NCBI GenBank assembly: GCA_032622095.1 | Contig: CP136066.1 | Location: 44,839,835-44,903,834, forward strand | DNA from: Siphonodentalium dalli | Lineage: Eukaryota; Mollusca; Scaphopoda; Gadilida; Siphonodentaliidae | Length of the DNA stretch: 64,000 nt | Direction: 5' to 3' | In this document: one piece after another, positions 1-57,370 of the stretch | Layout: each line of letters opens with the position of its first letter | How positions within the stretch are numbered: the stretch's first letter is position 1 | Notes under the pieces: generated by a model | What the model saw: only the letters and a program-made list of their open reading frames with translations | What the model was told of the DNA's origin: nothing | Database searches by the model: none | Made by a program: the position numbers and the translations under genes

Positions 1-45001
<45,001 letters not shown>

Positions 45002-45089
45002 TGTTCTATACATATCGAACATAGCAATTCCGTGTGAATCTACGAGTAGATGAAAAAGATACCATAAAGCGACTTCAATTCAATTTGTG

Positions 45090-45095
45090 AATAAA
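45090..45095 (+). terminator. Polyadenylation signal AATAAA
   Basis: The first AATAAA after the stop codon, 89 bp downstream, in an AT-rich 3' UTR-like stretch. The cleavage site is not visible. Confidence 0.55.
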
Positions 45096-45584
45096 CTATT
45101 TTGTGGATTAATTTGCTGTCTAATATCCCCCTTTTCACATACCGAGTTACACCGATGGGGTAATTGTCACAAGGCATCGAGCTTTTCAATTCGATCACAA
45201 ATGTAGCCAGCCTTACAGAGGCGGTCACATTCGTAGCTAGCTTTTTCAAAGTTATAGGAATAAAACTCGAGCAATTTCATGACATTGGTCGAAAATCTTC
45301 GTATATAACATATTAACTAATATTAAATATATATATCTTCCTTTATAATTGTAAGTTGTTTTTATTCATATGAAAAACACTGGCTACGAATGTGATCTCC
45401 CTTTAAAATCTAGCTCCATTGAATGATTTGAAAAGCTGGCTATACAATGTTGATAGATACCTTGTGATAATGACCCCATGTATCAGCCTTGGTAAGAGAT
45501 GCTACCCCCCCCCCCCAGCATTCGTTGACCGGAGTCCCGGTGTTTTGGAGTCGTACGCCCGATTCCATCTGAATAACTCGATCT

Positions 45585-48500
45585 AGTAGAGGCTCTTATG
45601 TCCATTTTTTGGCTCCCGTGTGCATTTTGTGAAGAAATATAGCGACTATACTAATGATGTTGCTTGATATCTCAGGCACCAGAAAACGAATGTTAGACAC
45701 CTGGGGGTCGCGACTGGGTGGATTTATGACGTCATCAAAATGGCCGCCATCCAAAATTTCAGAGTGAGAACTGCGTCAGTTTGATTAATAGCTAGTAGTG
45801 AATTTATGATAGGAAATATAATATTTCTCTACTGTTGTGAAACTATTACAACAGGCTTTACTTTGAAAGAAAAATTACCACATTAAACCAAGATGGCCGG
45901 CAAAATGGCGACCGAAATTCGGAAAAATTATGAATTTTCCCACTTGTCTCTTAAAACGGTTGTTTGAAATCGGTGGCTAATAGCAACTTAATTTTAAACA
46001 AATATTAATACCTAACCATTTGAACATGATAATATGTCCTACTTTGGGTCTGATTCATACCAAAGATCGTCAAAATGCGAATTCCTAAATATGCTATTAA
46101 ATTTTATCAAAAATCGATTTTGTGACTCGAGCCAAGTGTTAGCCGGAAAATAGCTGAATTTGATGAAGAAACTGTGCAACAATTTTAAATATATAGATTG
46201 CCATATAATTACAGCAAAAAAAAGTGCATATATTCAAGATGGCGGCCAAAATGGTTGCCAAGCTAGAGAATTCCTTAAAATATGTCCAATTTTCTTTGAT
46301 ATCACTCCTAATGTGCGATTTAGTGAATACATGTGAATATATTTGCTCCATGTTGGCGAAAGAACATGGAGTTATGAAACAATATGAATATATTGTAAAC
46401 AATGGCTGTTTATACCCAAGATTTCAAGAGAATGAAATCACGAAAATGAGACAAAATCATCAAAATGGCAACCATGAACAATTTCAGAGTTGGCATTGAG
46501 TCTGGGAGGAAAATTTAGGTAGTAAAATGATTGTTTCGCCATCGATGATTCATTGCATCACACTTCCTCTTGACAGTGAAATTTGGAGCTAAAAATCTAA
46601 GATGACTCCCAAAACGGCGACCGAAATTCTAATAATTGATGATTTTTCACACTCGCCTCTTAAAATAATCACAGCAGTTTGAGATCGGTTGGTAATAGCA
46701 ACCTTATTTTCCAATAAATTCTTATATCTAATCATTCGGCAACTATGACATGTTACATTGACATACATTTAAGCATGTGCATCTAAATTCAAGATGGTTA
46801 CTGAGATGGTTACCAAAATGGAGAAATCATCCAAATTTGCTAGTTTCATTGATAACGTCCTAGTGTGGGTTTCATTGACTACTGGTAAACAAATTTGTTC
46901 CCTGTCGGCAAAAGACCCAGGAATGCTGATACAATATGAATATTTTGCGAACAGTAGCTGTTACTCGAGATTTCATGAGTGGAAACATAGAAACCACGAA
47001 AATTAGATAAATTCATCTGATGCTGACCTGTTTAGAAAATATCCAAATCTGAATATATGCTGGTTACACGATCATTATAGGTACATCAGAAATTGCCTAA
47101 TCGGGTGACTAGACTGGAGAAAAATCCCTAACTCAACAATAAGGCTGTCGGTATTGAGCAATACTTTAATTATTTCATCTTGATATCGTCCCCATTATGG
47201 GGTTTGGATCAGAATTATTCAATTGATTCCTGTATTGCTCATGTAATGCCATCATACTAAATCAATTATACCGAAATTCAGCCGGACACGGAAATTAACT
47301 GAATGGACATCGAACAATGCAGTACCCAAAAACACAAGCGGAATATAATGCGCTGACATTACAGACAGCTTCCATGCTAACATGTTTTATTTATTAGTGT
47401 ATACTAAGTCCAATATAAGAATAGGAGCTAATATTTGTGGGATTCGTCGTTGATATTAATATACATGTACGAAAACTCATGGTACACTTATGTGAAACTG
47501 AGAAAAATTACAATTGCTCGTCTGGTTCAAATCCAATGCACTGCGTGAGTGCATCAGGGGATTATACGACAATAATAGCTTTGTCGCAGACTACCAAAAC
47601 GAGAGTCTTCAGATGTGCGCTGTATGTGTCTTCTGCGAAGAAGAGTGCGTTGGTGGATTTCTACCAGACATCTGCTTATTCCATGCGAACAAGAGCAACT
47701 AGAGATAACTTATGTTCAGGTTCGTACCAAAACAGAAACTGCCGTTGAGCACTGAAAAGCTCATTGGTCAACTGACTACACACCCAAGATTTTCAAAAGC
47801 GTGGCTGATTTTGATCGATAGAGATAGGGTAGGAAGATAGCCTGATCTAATGAGTTCCATTTGCATATCTTACTTCCACAGAGGAGATAGTACTCTGGAC
47901 ATCGCGTATACTGCAATGACCCCCATCTTCATGTGCAGAACTGATGCAGACATCAAGTTTATATTAGTGTATACACTCAAATCATATGTGTCGCATGTGT
48001 TATCGATGTTCTTCTATGTCTATGTTCTTGCGTTATACGGTCTCATCAAAATGTCATACAAGAAACATGTTGACACCAATTTTGCTTTAAATGCCTGCAC
48101 TTCTGTTATTGTATCGACTATCGGCAACATTCCAGATAAAACTGATAGGATATAGATTCCCGCACAGTTCGATTTTGGCTGTAGACGCGACTGAACTCAC
48201 CGACATGTTGAGATACATGTAATATTGTGGAAAGTTTATAGTATTCCTTCAGGTGTTTTATAGAGAAACATGTGCTATCAATGAATTCAGGTCTGCCGAA
48301 AACACGGATGTTAAACGTTGACAAGCTTATACTTTCCTCAGTTGAAGTCAATTTAAGTTATGGACTTTTCAAATAGCTAACACTCCACAATCTTCTCTCA
48401 ATTCAAGCATAACTTGTTGTTTATTACTTCAATCCCTTCTCGGCTTGCAATTGGCCTTCTTGTCGGATCCGACTAGTATGGTTGTACGGTTTGCCAGCAA

Positions 48501-51353
48501 ATTATATAAACTGCATGTGTTCGATGGACAATTTAAGGATTTCATACGAGATTGCGGGGTATCTGTGATTCTAAAATCTTTACTTTCTGTGAACAAACAG
48601 TTGCTGTATAGTGCTATTGAAAGTCCCCATGTGGACGTTTTGCAAGAAATCTTAATAAACGTTCCATTAAATGGTCTTGATTACCCGTCACTGTATCCAG
48701 TTGCTTCGACGCCCCATAGTATGGCATGGACCAAAGATGAGATTCTAGTGTTTCGGTGAGGTATTTCATAACTACATATCCAGCCATTAGGCATTTTGCT
48801 TTTCACGATATTTGTTCGCTGAAAACCAGGAAGAAGTTGAGGAGCCGTTATTGTCACTTGCTGCACTCGGCGTGGAGAATGACAAACCTTAGGTTATTTT
48901 TGCCCGATACTGATGTTTTTATTATATTCTAAAATAAACTAACTCGGTTATGTGCACAGTTCTATTAGACTACATACTGCAGACTACATCGAACTGAATC
49001 TGCAATGTATCAGCTATGACGTCGGCGGCCCTATTGATATTTATTTCATAAATCTGTATTATGGACTCTTCATGCCACAACCGAAGCAAACATGCTATAA
49101 CATATCTCTGATATGCAGTCGGAGAGTGTTCTGGGGGGATCTGCTGTTAGTCTGCGGGATGTGTTTATAATGCAACTGTAGTTGCTGGGGCGAGTTGGTT
49201 GTAGATAGGCTCTCATCACCGCGACCATCTATTTGACGAAGTAACAAGATGGTACATGTTCTGACTCACGTCTTGAGGAGTGTGACAATGTCTCAACTAT
49301 TCAAACGATTTTTGGGTGACGAAACACACAGCTATGCCAAAACAAGAAACTAAAAAATGCCATCTACCTTTAATGTATTAGATTATGAAATAAGGTTCTA
49401 GTGCTTTACACTGAAATATGTAAGGCCTGTGTGTCGCTGGTATTTCAAAGTTGAGCAATTATATTTCCCGGTGGCAGTATGATAGCAATACAGACTTCGA
49501 CTTCTATGAAGTCAAGTTGTGATATTGCTCCTATATATTCTAAATGTTTGTGGCTGGGCGAATCCATCGCGACCAACTGTTCACCAAGAGTAGACAACGA
49601 GTAAAGCAGATCTGACCCAAATGAAATAATATAGCCGTAATGTTGGATTTCTCTCTGTATTACGACTGCAGGGATTCTTTTGCGTTCGAGTACTCGTTAT
49701 GCTCTTATAACGATACGGTCAGCATATATACGGTTTGAGTTACTTCCCCAAAACGGGCAGGATCATTTAAATTATATTTTTCATGTTAGGTTTCTAAGAA
49801 TCCATTTTGATACATTTTCGGTTATAAAAACCCATTTTTGTTTAAACAGAGACACAACATAAACATGATAGTATCTAATTTATTTTGGGCGAATATATCC
49901 ACCTCCTTTGCTAACTGCCATTTGAGAATATAAACATTTGTCAAATTTTATAATTGTGAGTTTTGGCGGCCATTTTGGCGACCATCTTGGGTAAAAAGGA
50001 TCAATGTCGAGTGTAAATGAATCACACTAACTATATTTAAAACTGTGTACACCTTTGTTTATTTTATTCTGCCTATGTATAACCAAGGTTAATCTATGAC
50101 CTCGAGAAGCAAGTTTTTTGTGAAATTACATAGCGCATTATTTAATTTGTATTTTTCAGAGTATGGATAACAATTAGAGCCAAATCACAACATAATATGT
50201 TTTAAATGTCATAACTGATAAAAGAAAATACAAGTTCTGCTTGCCACAGTTTACAAATAACCGAAAATTATGTCAGGGGCATGTGTGCCAATTCAAACAA
50301 TTTCTATATTTCGGTCGCCATTTTGACAGCCATCTTGGGTTTTTTAAATTAATTTTGTTCTTTCAAAAGGAAGCTTGGTGCAATTTCATCATTGTTACAG
50401 AAATATTTTACCTTTTCTGTATTAAATTGTATTCCTCAATCATTGCCCATTCTGCAATTGTTTGTGGCTGCCATGATGATGATTTGATCTAATTTTCGTG
50501 GTATCATTCTGTTGAATTCTCGGGTATAAACAGCTATGGTTCCCCAGCTTAACAGAGTATACCATAAGTCCATGGTCTTCTGCGGACAGGGAGCACATAT
50601 GTTCACATATACTCACTTTTCCCCCAACACATAAGTGATATCTATGAAAATTTGACATATTTGGTTGATTTCTCCATTTTGGCAGCCATCTTGGCCGCCA
50701 TCTTAAACAAATATGCATTATTTTCAGTGTAATTATATGGCAATTCACATATTTAAAACACTGTTATATTATCTTCATCGAATTAATTTATTTTCTGTTT
50801 AACAGTTGGCTAGAATCACCGAATTGAATTTTGGTTAACTTTCATGGCACATTTTTGAATTCACATTTTAGAGATAGTTGGCAGGAATGAGATCCGAAGT
50901 ATGACCTATTATGCTGTGGAAATGGTTGGATACTAGAATTTATTCAAAATTAGGTCGCTATTAGCTACTAATTTCAATCATCAGTTAATGATTCAAGAGG
51001 AACGTGTGAAAAATCATCAATTTTCCGAATTTCGGTCGCCATTTTGGTGGCCATCTTGGTTTATGGTGGCCACTTTTTCTGTCAAGTGGAAGTATGGTGT
51101 ATTAGTTTCATATCAGTGGTAAGATATTCAATTTTCTATCATAAATTCACTAGTAACTATTAATTAAACTGACTTAGTGCATACTCTGAAATTTTGGATG
51201 GCGGCCATCTTGATGACGTCATAAATCCACCCAGTCGCGACCCCCAGGTGTCTAACATTTGTTTTCTGGTGCTTGAGATATCAAGCAACGTCATTAGCAT
51301 AGTCGCTATATTTCTTCACAAAATGCACACGGGAGTACATAAGAGCCTCTACT
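45585..51353. mobile_element. 5.8-kb element with very long inverted arms
   Basis: Both ends carry TAGTAGAGGCTCTTATG in inverse orientation, and similarity continues inwards for more than 1 kb (45585 to about 47000; about 49960 to 51353). Arms contain direct sub-repeats rich in CAAGATGGCGGCCAAAATGG. The core (about 47000-49960) has only short frames. The end-adjacent ATC on both sides could be a 3-bp duplication. No transposase is recognised; foldback-like or long-TIR DNA transposon. Confidence 0.75.
47430..49170 (+). other. Fragmentary open frames in the core of the long-TIR element
   Basis: Frames at 47514-47702 (RECIRGLYDNNSFVADYQNE, then CAVCVFCEEECVGG), 48445-48759 (FRDCG-like VILKSLLSVNKQLLYSAIES, PHVDVLQEILINVPL) and 48952-49170 have a protein-like composition but are short and match no family I know. 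They may be exons or wreckage of the element's own gene. Confidence 0.25.
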
Positions 51354-51751
51354 AATCCCGTTACACAGCGAATATCAACAATTTAGTCACATTACGTCAT
51401 ATTCACCACAATCTTGCACTTTCCAAATATAGTAAATACATAGATAATATTTATTTGGCTCACAGAAGTAACGTAATTCGTTCCCATACACCCACCATAC
51501 GGTAACCAGATCGCACCTATATTATTTCAGCCACTGTTGGATGGAGATCTCGCCAAATGACTAACGCTCTCCATGAAATGCACTAAATATTGGGGAGAAA
51601 AATATCACTTTATTGGTTTATATTTACATAGCCTGTCCGCGATACACTAAATCCTGTTTGGTGATTGTCAACTGCCGATTTGGGTTACCAGGTTTATATC
51701 CCAACAATGAGAGATCTCTCGAGTGTATCACGAACAGGAAGTTAAAACTTG

Positions 51752-51906
51752 TTGACCTCATCTGTCTAAAGCGGTCAGCAGAATAATTGGGCGTGATTTT
51801 CAAAGTTCAGCCGAATTGCATCTGAAACCAGTTATTTATATCGATCACGTTATAGTAGCTAAGAGTTTGGAAATCTTATATCGGGCTGACTTAATGTGCT
51901 GCGTGG
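51752..51906 (+). pseudogene. Probable LINE C-terminal relic
   Basis: One frame reads HLSKAVSRIIGRDFQSSAEL, then HLKPVIYIDHVIVAKSLEIL and YRAD, resembling the conserved R-II-G tail that follows reverse transcriptase in many LINEs. Stops flank it. Weak but recognisable. Confidence 0.35.
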
Positions 51907-51995
51907 GCTAGTCTCAGATTATCGGCCATTTTGTGAAAATAAATACAAATACACTGTTTTTATGGAAAAAAATAATCAAAAAGCTATATAAATAT

Positions 51996-52459
51996 AAGAC
52001 ATGAATGTAGTGTGTGTGTTATTGTGGGATACGGCGCTGTGGTCGTTAATGAATGTAGTGGGTGTATGTTATTGGGGGATACGGCGCTGTGGTCGTTAAT
52101 GAATGTAGTGGGTGTATGTTATTGGGGGATACGGCGCTGTGGTCGTTAATGAATGTAGTGGGTGTATGTTATCGTGGGATACGGCGCTGTGGTCGTTAAT
52201 GAATGTAGTGGGTTGTGTGTGTTATCGTGGGATACGGCGCTGTGGTCGTTTATGAATGTAGTGGTTTGTGTGTGTTATCGTTGGATACGGCGCTGTGGTC
52301 GTTAATGAATGTAGTGCGTTGTGTGTGTTATCGTGGGATACGGCGCTGTGGTCGTTAATGAATGTAGTGGGGTGTGTGTGTTATCGTGTGATACGGCGCT
52401 GTGGTCGTTAATGAATGTAGTGTGGGTGTTATTGTGGGATACGGCGCTGTGGTCGTTGG
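51996..52459 (+). repeat. 50-bp minisatellite, about nine direct copies
   Basis: Units consist of GAATGTAGTGGGTGTATGTT, ATTGGGGGAT, ACGGCGCTGTGGTCGTTAAT with small changes. Confidence 0.93.
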
Positions 52460-52501
52460 GGGCACATTTAGTGTAAACCACTTCACGGTTTTCACAATGT
52501 A

Positions 52502-52612
52502 CCCCAACGACCACAGCGCCGTATCCCACAATAACATACACCCACTACATTCATTAACGACCACAGCGCCGTATCCCCCAATAACACACACACACCCCCA
52601 CTACATTCATTT
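52502..52612 (-). repeat. Two inverted copies of the 50-bp minisatellite
   Basis: AACGACCACAGCGCCGTATC and the following ACACCCACTACATTCATT are the reverse complement of the preceding array, after a 40-bp spacer. Frames across both strands here are repeat artefacts. Confidence 0.93.
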
Positions 52613-52784
52613 ATTTAATATTAACAACATACAATGTTGTTTTCTCCAAAAATAATTCATATATCGGTAGGCTCTTCCGTATTGGCACAGTTGTTGAAAA
52701 TTCTTATCGTTAAATACACATATCATTACTTTAATAATAATATATACTATATTATTATGAAAGTGATGGTATGAGTATTTACTG

Positions 52785-52985
52785 GGGTGTCCCAGCCATC
52801 CGCGATTTCGGGCAAAATTTCAACCGTTTTCAATATAAAGTTCATACCTGGCATGCACAACATTAGTTGAAAATTTCACACCAAAGACAGGTTGAAATTG
52901 TTCTCCTTACACCATACATGTGTATATGTAATTAGTGAAGAATTAATTAATTAGTAAGTAATTAGGAGGAATTTGTTGTTTTATA
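52785..52985. repeat. Copy of the dispersed repeat seen at 43430-43620
   Basis: Shares CAGCCATCCGCGATTTCGGG-like start, AAAGTTCAT, AACATTAGTTGAAAATTTCACACCAAAGA in altered form, and AGGTTGAAATTGTTCT. Confidence 0.6.
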
Positions 52986-53009
52986 CTGTAGCAGCCGCTT
53001 TGTAAATAT

Positions 53010-53393
<384 letters not shown>

Positions 53394-54195
53394 TGTTACA
53401 ATACCAACATTTGTCAAACATTTTGGAATAAATTGCATGACCATCAGTCAACAACTGTGATTGTTAAAGTCTTAACCCGGATCCTAGATTCCATGTCTGT
53501 TTAAAGCCGGATTCGTGATATCAATGGATAGAGGGGTGATAGCCTCTTATTGCAAGGGATAGGTACGTAAGCCAAAGTGTATTCAGAGGGGACTTTAACG
53601 CACACTGTGGACATCTATAGTCAACATATATACTGTCACTGCATGTCCTAACAATTTCAATAAAATATTCTAGTTGTTGATCATCTAAACGTCTACCAAA
53701 TATGAGAACTCCATTAATGCAGGCAGCTTTCTGTCTATTACATTTCTCTCTAACCACCCGAACTTGTGATGATCTGCATGTCCATAGACGCGGTGGTGCG
53801 GTCAATTTGCTTAAGATTTTCGGCGATGTTAGTAGAATGTTACATTTATCCAGTTAGATTAGCGCATGAATACTAACTTATCAGTTTCACGCACCCTAAA
53901 CAAGTACATAATCTGTCTTTAAGGAACCAGTTGTGTTTATTGTATTGCTTCAAATGCGAGTCCAGACGAAATGGGCATAGTCAGATGATTCACCTAACTA
54001 ACAAGTGCAAAAATATTGATATCTTAACAATATACTTATTTCGTCACCTAGCAGCCATACAAATTTTCAGCTCCAAGGGTCCAGCCGTTTCTGTATAAAC
54101 AATCAGTAGATACAATTTCAAGTGTCGCTAGTAGTCCCTCAAATAATGTGACGTCACATGCAGGATGATTAACGATTCAGACTGCATAATCTCGA

Positions 54196-54410
54196 GGGTC
54201 CTGAGGCGTTATTTCGCTAAAATCCTGATTCAGAATCTGGATTCAGATTACAGATTGGTCCCCGTACGACTTGGTTAGGCAAAAGAACAGACCAGAAATT
54301 GCCAGAATCAGTAAACGAACAGACCGTAATCTCAATTTCGTGGTAATCCGAATCTGGATTCGGATTCCGATTACGGACTCAAATATTCGTAATGTAAACA
54401 AACCGAGATT
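54196..54410. repeat. Repeat with ATTTCGCTAAAATCC motif, inverted copy at 57060-57110
   Basis: TTATTTCGCTAAAATCCTGA and TTCAGAATCTGGATTCAG recur in inverse form at 57060-57110. Within 54200-54400 the GAATCTGGATTC motif is itself repeated and palindromic. The pair encloses the LINE fragment. Confidence 0.5.
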
Positions 54411-54923
54411 TCGCCACCTCGGAGTTTAAAAACACAATAAAACATAAGAATCCGTCTCTTGTGTACAAATTATTGCAGAATATAAACGATCTATATAAAA
54501 TAATTTGAAATGCGGAGACAAATTTGTTTTATTGAGTGTAACGTGACTGGGAGAATATTACTGAAATTAGCCAAATAATAACGCTGGGGGAGCACTTCGG
54601 TTGATGGCGAAGCAAAATTTAATCATTGTTGATTGTCACTTTCATATGTCCATTTCATAATTCCATCCATAAAATACCGCCCGAACGCATGTCGATTTCG
54701 AATTCGGCGGATACGTCACCATTGACCGAATTCATATGAATCTGCATGGATATGTCTTCTGCTGTGTTCGTTATTATAATGTTTCTTCTTATTCAAGAAA
54801 TAGTAGGATTATGTGATATCGATGGATTATCAGATACACGTATGTACTATTATCTAGTCTTATAGCAATTTCATGTTTAAAATGTTTTGTTTCGTTAAAT
54901 ACAGTCGTTTTGCACAATAGTCT

Positions 54924-55787
54924 ATGTATAGACAACATAGTATCGCTGGAAGAGGTTTGCTCAAATCGTGCACACCACTAACAATGGCAAATCTGTTAGG
55001 ATCAATCGTGCTGCCAAAAGCTCTATATGGTTGTCAGTTGCTGAATATCACAAACAACACTGTCATGTATTCAATGGAAAAGGCATACCGATTATGTGTC
55101 AAACACATCCAAACGCTCCCGACTAGGACCCCGACCAACGTTGCGATGAGACTCCTTGGGTTAATACCGCTTGAGACGGAGATACACATCAACAAACTAT
55201 ATTTTCTCTCCGAACTGATCCATCTGCCTCAAGGACACCAGGTACCTCTTACGATCTTTCTCCAGAAATTTTTCCAGCACACCATTTTCGCTCGTCAAAC
55301 AACTGGATTCGTCCCGGATATCATAGAAATATTAAATCGCTATGACCTGTATCATGTCCTAACAACATACGTGAAAACTGGAATATTCCCAACGAAATCT
55401 TCTTGGAAAAATATTGTGCAGACAGCAGTCAGACAGAACTATCATCGAGAATGGTGCCGATCTGTGTCCGTCGATAGAAACCTCGATGTATTTAAAATTG
55501 TACACGGAGACTCAGCATCATGTTGGAACATTTGGAGAATCCTGCGAGATTACCCACGATATAATAAACAACTGCGAAATATTGCCTTATTGCTAAACAA
55601 GACAACATACAGTAACAATTTGACATGTTGTGTATGTATAGATACATATAACTGTGAGTTAATACACGCAATTCGCCACTGTAATTCACCCTGTTCTGTC
55701 GTCCTGAGGAACGACTATCTGGATTGCATAACTGACCAATACGGCGTTGCCGCCTTTTTGCATATAGACTCGTTAAGCGATATATAA
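54924..55787 (+). pseudogene. LINE pol C-terminal fragment, same family as 30342-32449
   Basis: A 287-codon frame. TGIFPTKSSWKNIVQT matches SGLFPSKYVWKNLVQT of the other LINE, as do RDYPR, the CxxC...H...C region (CCVCIDTYNCELIHAIRHC) and QYGVAAFLHIDSL versus QFGIEASLHVDGL. The reverse transcriptase core is missing, so it is a 5'-truncated copy. The open frame suggests it is younger than the copy in intron 14. Confidence 0.8.
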
Positions 55788-57124
55788 CTTTGTGCATTTC
55801 TACTCGGCACCGACGTCATGCAGTACCCGGTGGAAATAGAACAACACATGGACAAAATAATTATCGACACTGCTTCATTTCTGTTCATCTTGTGCCAAGT
55901 GATTCGAGGACAATAATCACATTATTAACCCACGACTTTGTATATTGTTGTTATATTTACATGAACTATACATATTCTTCTCCAAACTGGAGGTCCACAA
56001 TAAATATATATAGATGTTTCCTCAAATTTCCGGCCAACTGCACCCCCTCCGCCCATTGAACCAAACATCAATCTCACAGGTTCGCAGAATTCCATTTACT
56101 CCCCTTGGAAATATCCAACCTGACAAACACTAAGATTGGAAAATTACCAACTTTTACTGGTTGAAAAAAATGAAACAATGAGAACAATGCCAACCTATAT
56201 ATGGTATCAAATTAATGTCCAACTAATGTTGTGTCATGCATGAAATTTCCGACTGCTGGAATGTACCAAAGTTTAGTTTAGATATATTTATTTCAATATA
56301 TGTCAAATTTAGATAACACATGATATATAACACATACATTTGTTTATACATACAAAGGAATTGGGGCACAAGTGCTGACTCACTTAAGGGTACCCCCTCT
56401 CCCATATGTTATTACCCTGAAAAAATAAATAATTAGTAATGGCAAAGCAACATGACTACCAAAACAAGTTGAAAATATATACAGATCACTGGACACCCCC
56501 TCTCCCGAGTTAGTCATAAGTTTGTATATGTATTTATTTAAAATCGGGTTTGTTTGTTGCGTTTGCTGGCTTGTACGTATCATTATTTGGAACAGTTAGT
56601 GAAAATAATCCTGATTTTCCTCACGTATGAATGACTGCACAGCTAAGCAAATTGTACCAAAGTTCGGGGTGGGGTTCGAGACACACAACCAACCCCTGTC
56701 GTCACGTCCCTGTTCAACTGACAAGTTTCGTGTGTTCTTCACAACATCTTCGGAATTTGATTCAGGAGGCCTAGAGCTGTCACGTTTAGATATGCTTGCC
56801 CTCATCAATAAACACACTTTAACTTGAAAAAAAAGAAGATGCGATTAAGTCGGATTGGCAGCAAATTATGTGCCGTGTTTATACACATAGAAGAAAAGCA
56901 TGACTTTCACAACAAACATGAACTTTATAAATATAAGATACAAATGATACTTGTGTCAAATACATGAGCCATGTTTGACGCTGGGAGAACATTAAACATA
57001 GTTTCGGAGACCACGTGGATTTCAAAATCTGACCTAGAATCGGGAATTAGCCCCGCCCCCGTAATCGGCTTCGGATTCTGAATCCGGATTTTAGCGAAAT
57101 AACGACTCAGCCGTTTCTGTATAA

Positions 57125-57366
57125 TTAATAGCGTCACCTAGCGGCCATACAATGTACTTATTAACGTCACCCAACAGCCACACAATGTACTTATTAGCGC
57201 CACCTAGCGGCCATACAATGTACTTATTAACGTCACCCAGCAGCCACACAATGTACGTATTAGCGCCACCTAGCGGCCATACAATGTACTTATTAACGTC
57301 ACCCAGCAGCCATACAATTTACTTATTAGCGTCACCTAGCGGCCATACAATGTTCTTATTAGCGTT
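57125..57366. repeat. 33-bp minisatellite, about seven copies
   Basis: Units CTTATTAGCGCCACCTAGCG + GCCATACAATGTA alternate with CTTATTAACGTCACCCAGCA + GCCACACAATGTA, giving a 66-bp two-step period. It continues at 61229-61325 after an inserted element. Confidence 0.9.
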
Positions 57367-57370
57367 GACA

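Noticed and set aside
47850-48155. 101-codon frame with hydrophobic stretch in the long-TIR core
   Set aside because: It could be a membrane segment by chance in AT-rich DNA; no motif. Kept only as part of the element core.
53521-53805. 94-codon minus-strand frame (CNRQKAACINGVLIFGRRLDD)
   Set aside because: Composition is somewhat protein-like, but no family, splice sites or neighbouring exons support it.
57125-57366. CTCF-like sites in CCACCTAGCGGCC units
   Set aside because: The spacing between AG and GGC is one base short of the CTCF core, so the match fails.
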